Shown one piece after another: positions 6,346 through 6,433 of a DNA stretch of 6,433 bases; the first letter of the stretch is position 1, and each line of letters opens with the position of its first letter. The notes below the pieces were generated by a model that saw only the letters and a program-made list of their open reading frames with translations, was not told the DNA's origin and made no database searches. The stretch covers positions 1 through 6,433 of the forward strand of contig JAGHDB010000216.1 of assembly GCA_021160155.1 (NCBI GenBank), read 5' to 3'. The stretch comes from Bacteroidales bacterium (GTDB taxonomy: Bacteria > Bacteroidota > Bacteroidia > Bacteroidales > UBA12481). A program made the position numbers and the translations under genes.

Positions 6346-6380
6346 CGAATTCTTTTTTCGAATCCGTTACATAATTAACG
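6316..6380 (+). promoter_or_regulatory. Three overlapping stem-loops, candidate attenuator or structured RNA
   Basis: Stem 1 pairs TACC (6316-6319) with GGTA (6341-6344) and GACAGAT (6323-6329) with ATCTGTC (6333-6339) around a GGG loop. Stem 2 pairs GTAACGAATTC (6342-6352) with GAATCCGTTAC (6360-6370), with one mismatch in 11 pairs and a TTTTTTC loop. Stem 3 pairs CGTTA (6365-6369) with TAACG (6376-6380). Stems 1 and 2 share 6342-6344, and stems 2 and 3 share 6365-6369, so neighbours exclude each other. No stem is followed on the plus strand by a clear U tract, so if this is regulatory it may act on translation or RNA stability. No Rfam family was recognised. Confidence 0.4.
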
Positions 6381-6418
6381 TACAAATTCTATACCATATT
6401 GTTCATCTTCGAAAAAAA

Positions 6419-6433
6419 ATGATCAAGAAATAC
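6419..6433 (+). CDS. Possible start of a plus-strand gene cut by the window edge
   Basis: An ATG at 6419, preceded by a run of A, opens a frame (MIKKY) that continues to the last base of the window. The lysine-rich start and A-rich upstream tract suit a Bacteroidota gene start. A weak -7-like sequence (CATCTTCG, 6404-6411) lies just before it. Only five codons are visible, so this is a pointer to the next region rather than a firm gene. If real, it would be the gene downstream of the structured leader. Confidence 0.2.

Noticed and set aside
1..6433. CRISPR array, insertion sequence, prophage or toxin-antitoxin module
   Set aside because: No regularly spaced direct repeats, terminal inverted repeats, transposase or integrase motifs, or paired small genes were seen on either strand.

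Overview
The window looks like chromosomal DNA of a member of the Bacteroidota, probably of the Bacteroidales type. Three things point there. The pyrB and pyrI products resemble Bacteroides aspartate carbamoyltransferase chains. Three exact copies of the Bacteroidota -7 promoter element TAnnTTTG each lie 14-19 nt before a gene start. The two secreted enzymes, a GxGYxYP-family putative glycoside hydrolase and a GxDLY/SGNH esterase, belong to families typical of glycan-degrading Bacteroidota. The tRNA gene also lacks an encoded CCA, and no strong Shine-Dalgarno sequences were seen.

Left part (1-2193, all on the minus strand). Reading leftward, a YigZ-family protein (1588-2193), pyrB (645-1553, catalytic chain of aspartate carbamoyltransferase) and pyrI (171-629, zinc-binding regulatory chain) are closely packed and probably form one transcript, started by a -7 element at 2208-2215. 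Past pyrI, the first 32 codons of another minus-strand gene (1-96) encode a signal peptide. This gene has its own -7 element at 115-122 and runs off the left edge.

Middle (2256-6104, plus strand). Diverging from the YigZ gene across a 62-bp gap are two genes only 9 nt apart, both with signal peptides. The first encodes a 690-residue protein with a GxGYxYP hydrolase core behind an extra beta-rich N-terminal region. The second encodes a 588-residue protein that joins a GxDLY domain and two different SGNH esterase domains, each with a complete catalytic set. Together they suggest a small exported module that removes acyl groups from a glycan and cleaves it. The substrate cannot be read from the sequence.

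Right part (6102-6433). A tRNA-Lys(UUU) gene on the minus strand converges on the esterase gene, and its 3' end overlaps the esterase stop codon. It has a good promoter at 6194-6225. Beyond that lies a structured, apparently non-coding stretch: a strong hairpin (6251-6280), four in-register hexamers ending directly at an ATG, a 12-codon mini-ORF, and three hairpins that overlap so that neighbours cannot form together. This arrangement resembles an attenuation leader and is the least explained part of the window. A possible start codon at 6419 may begin the gene it would control.
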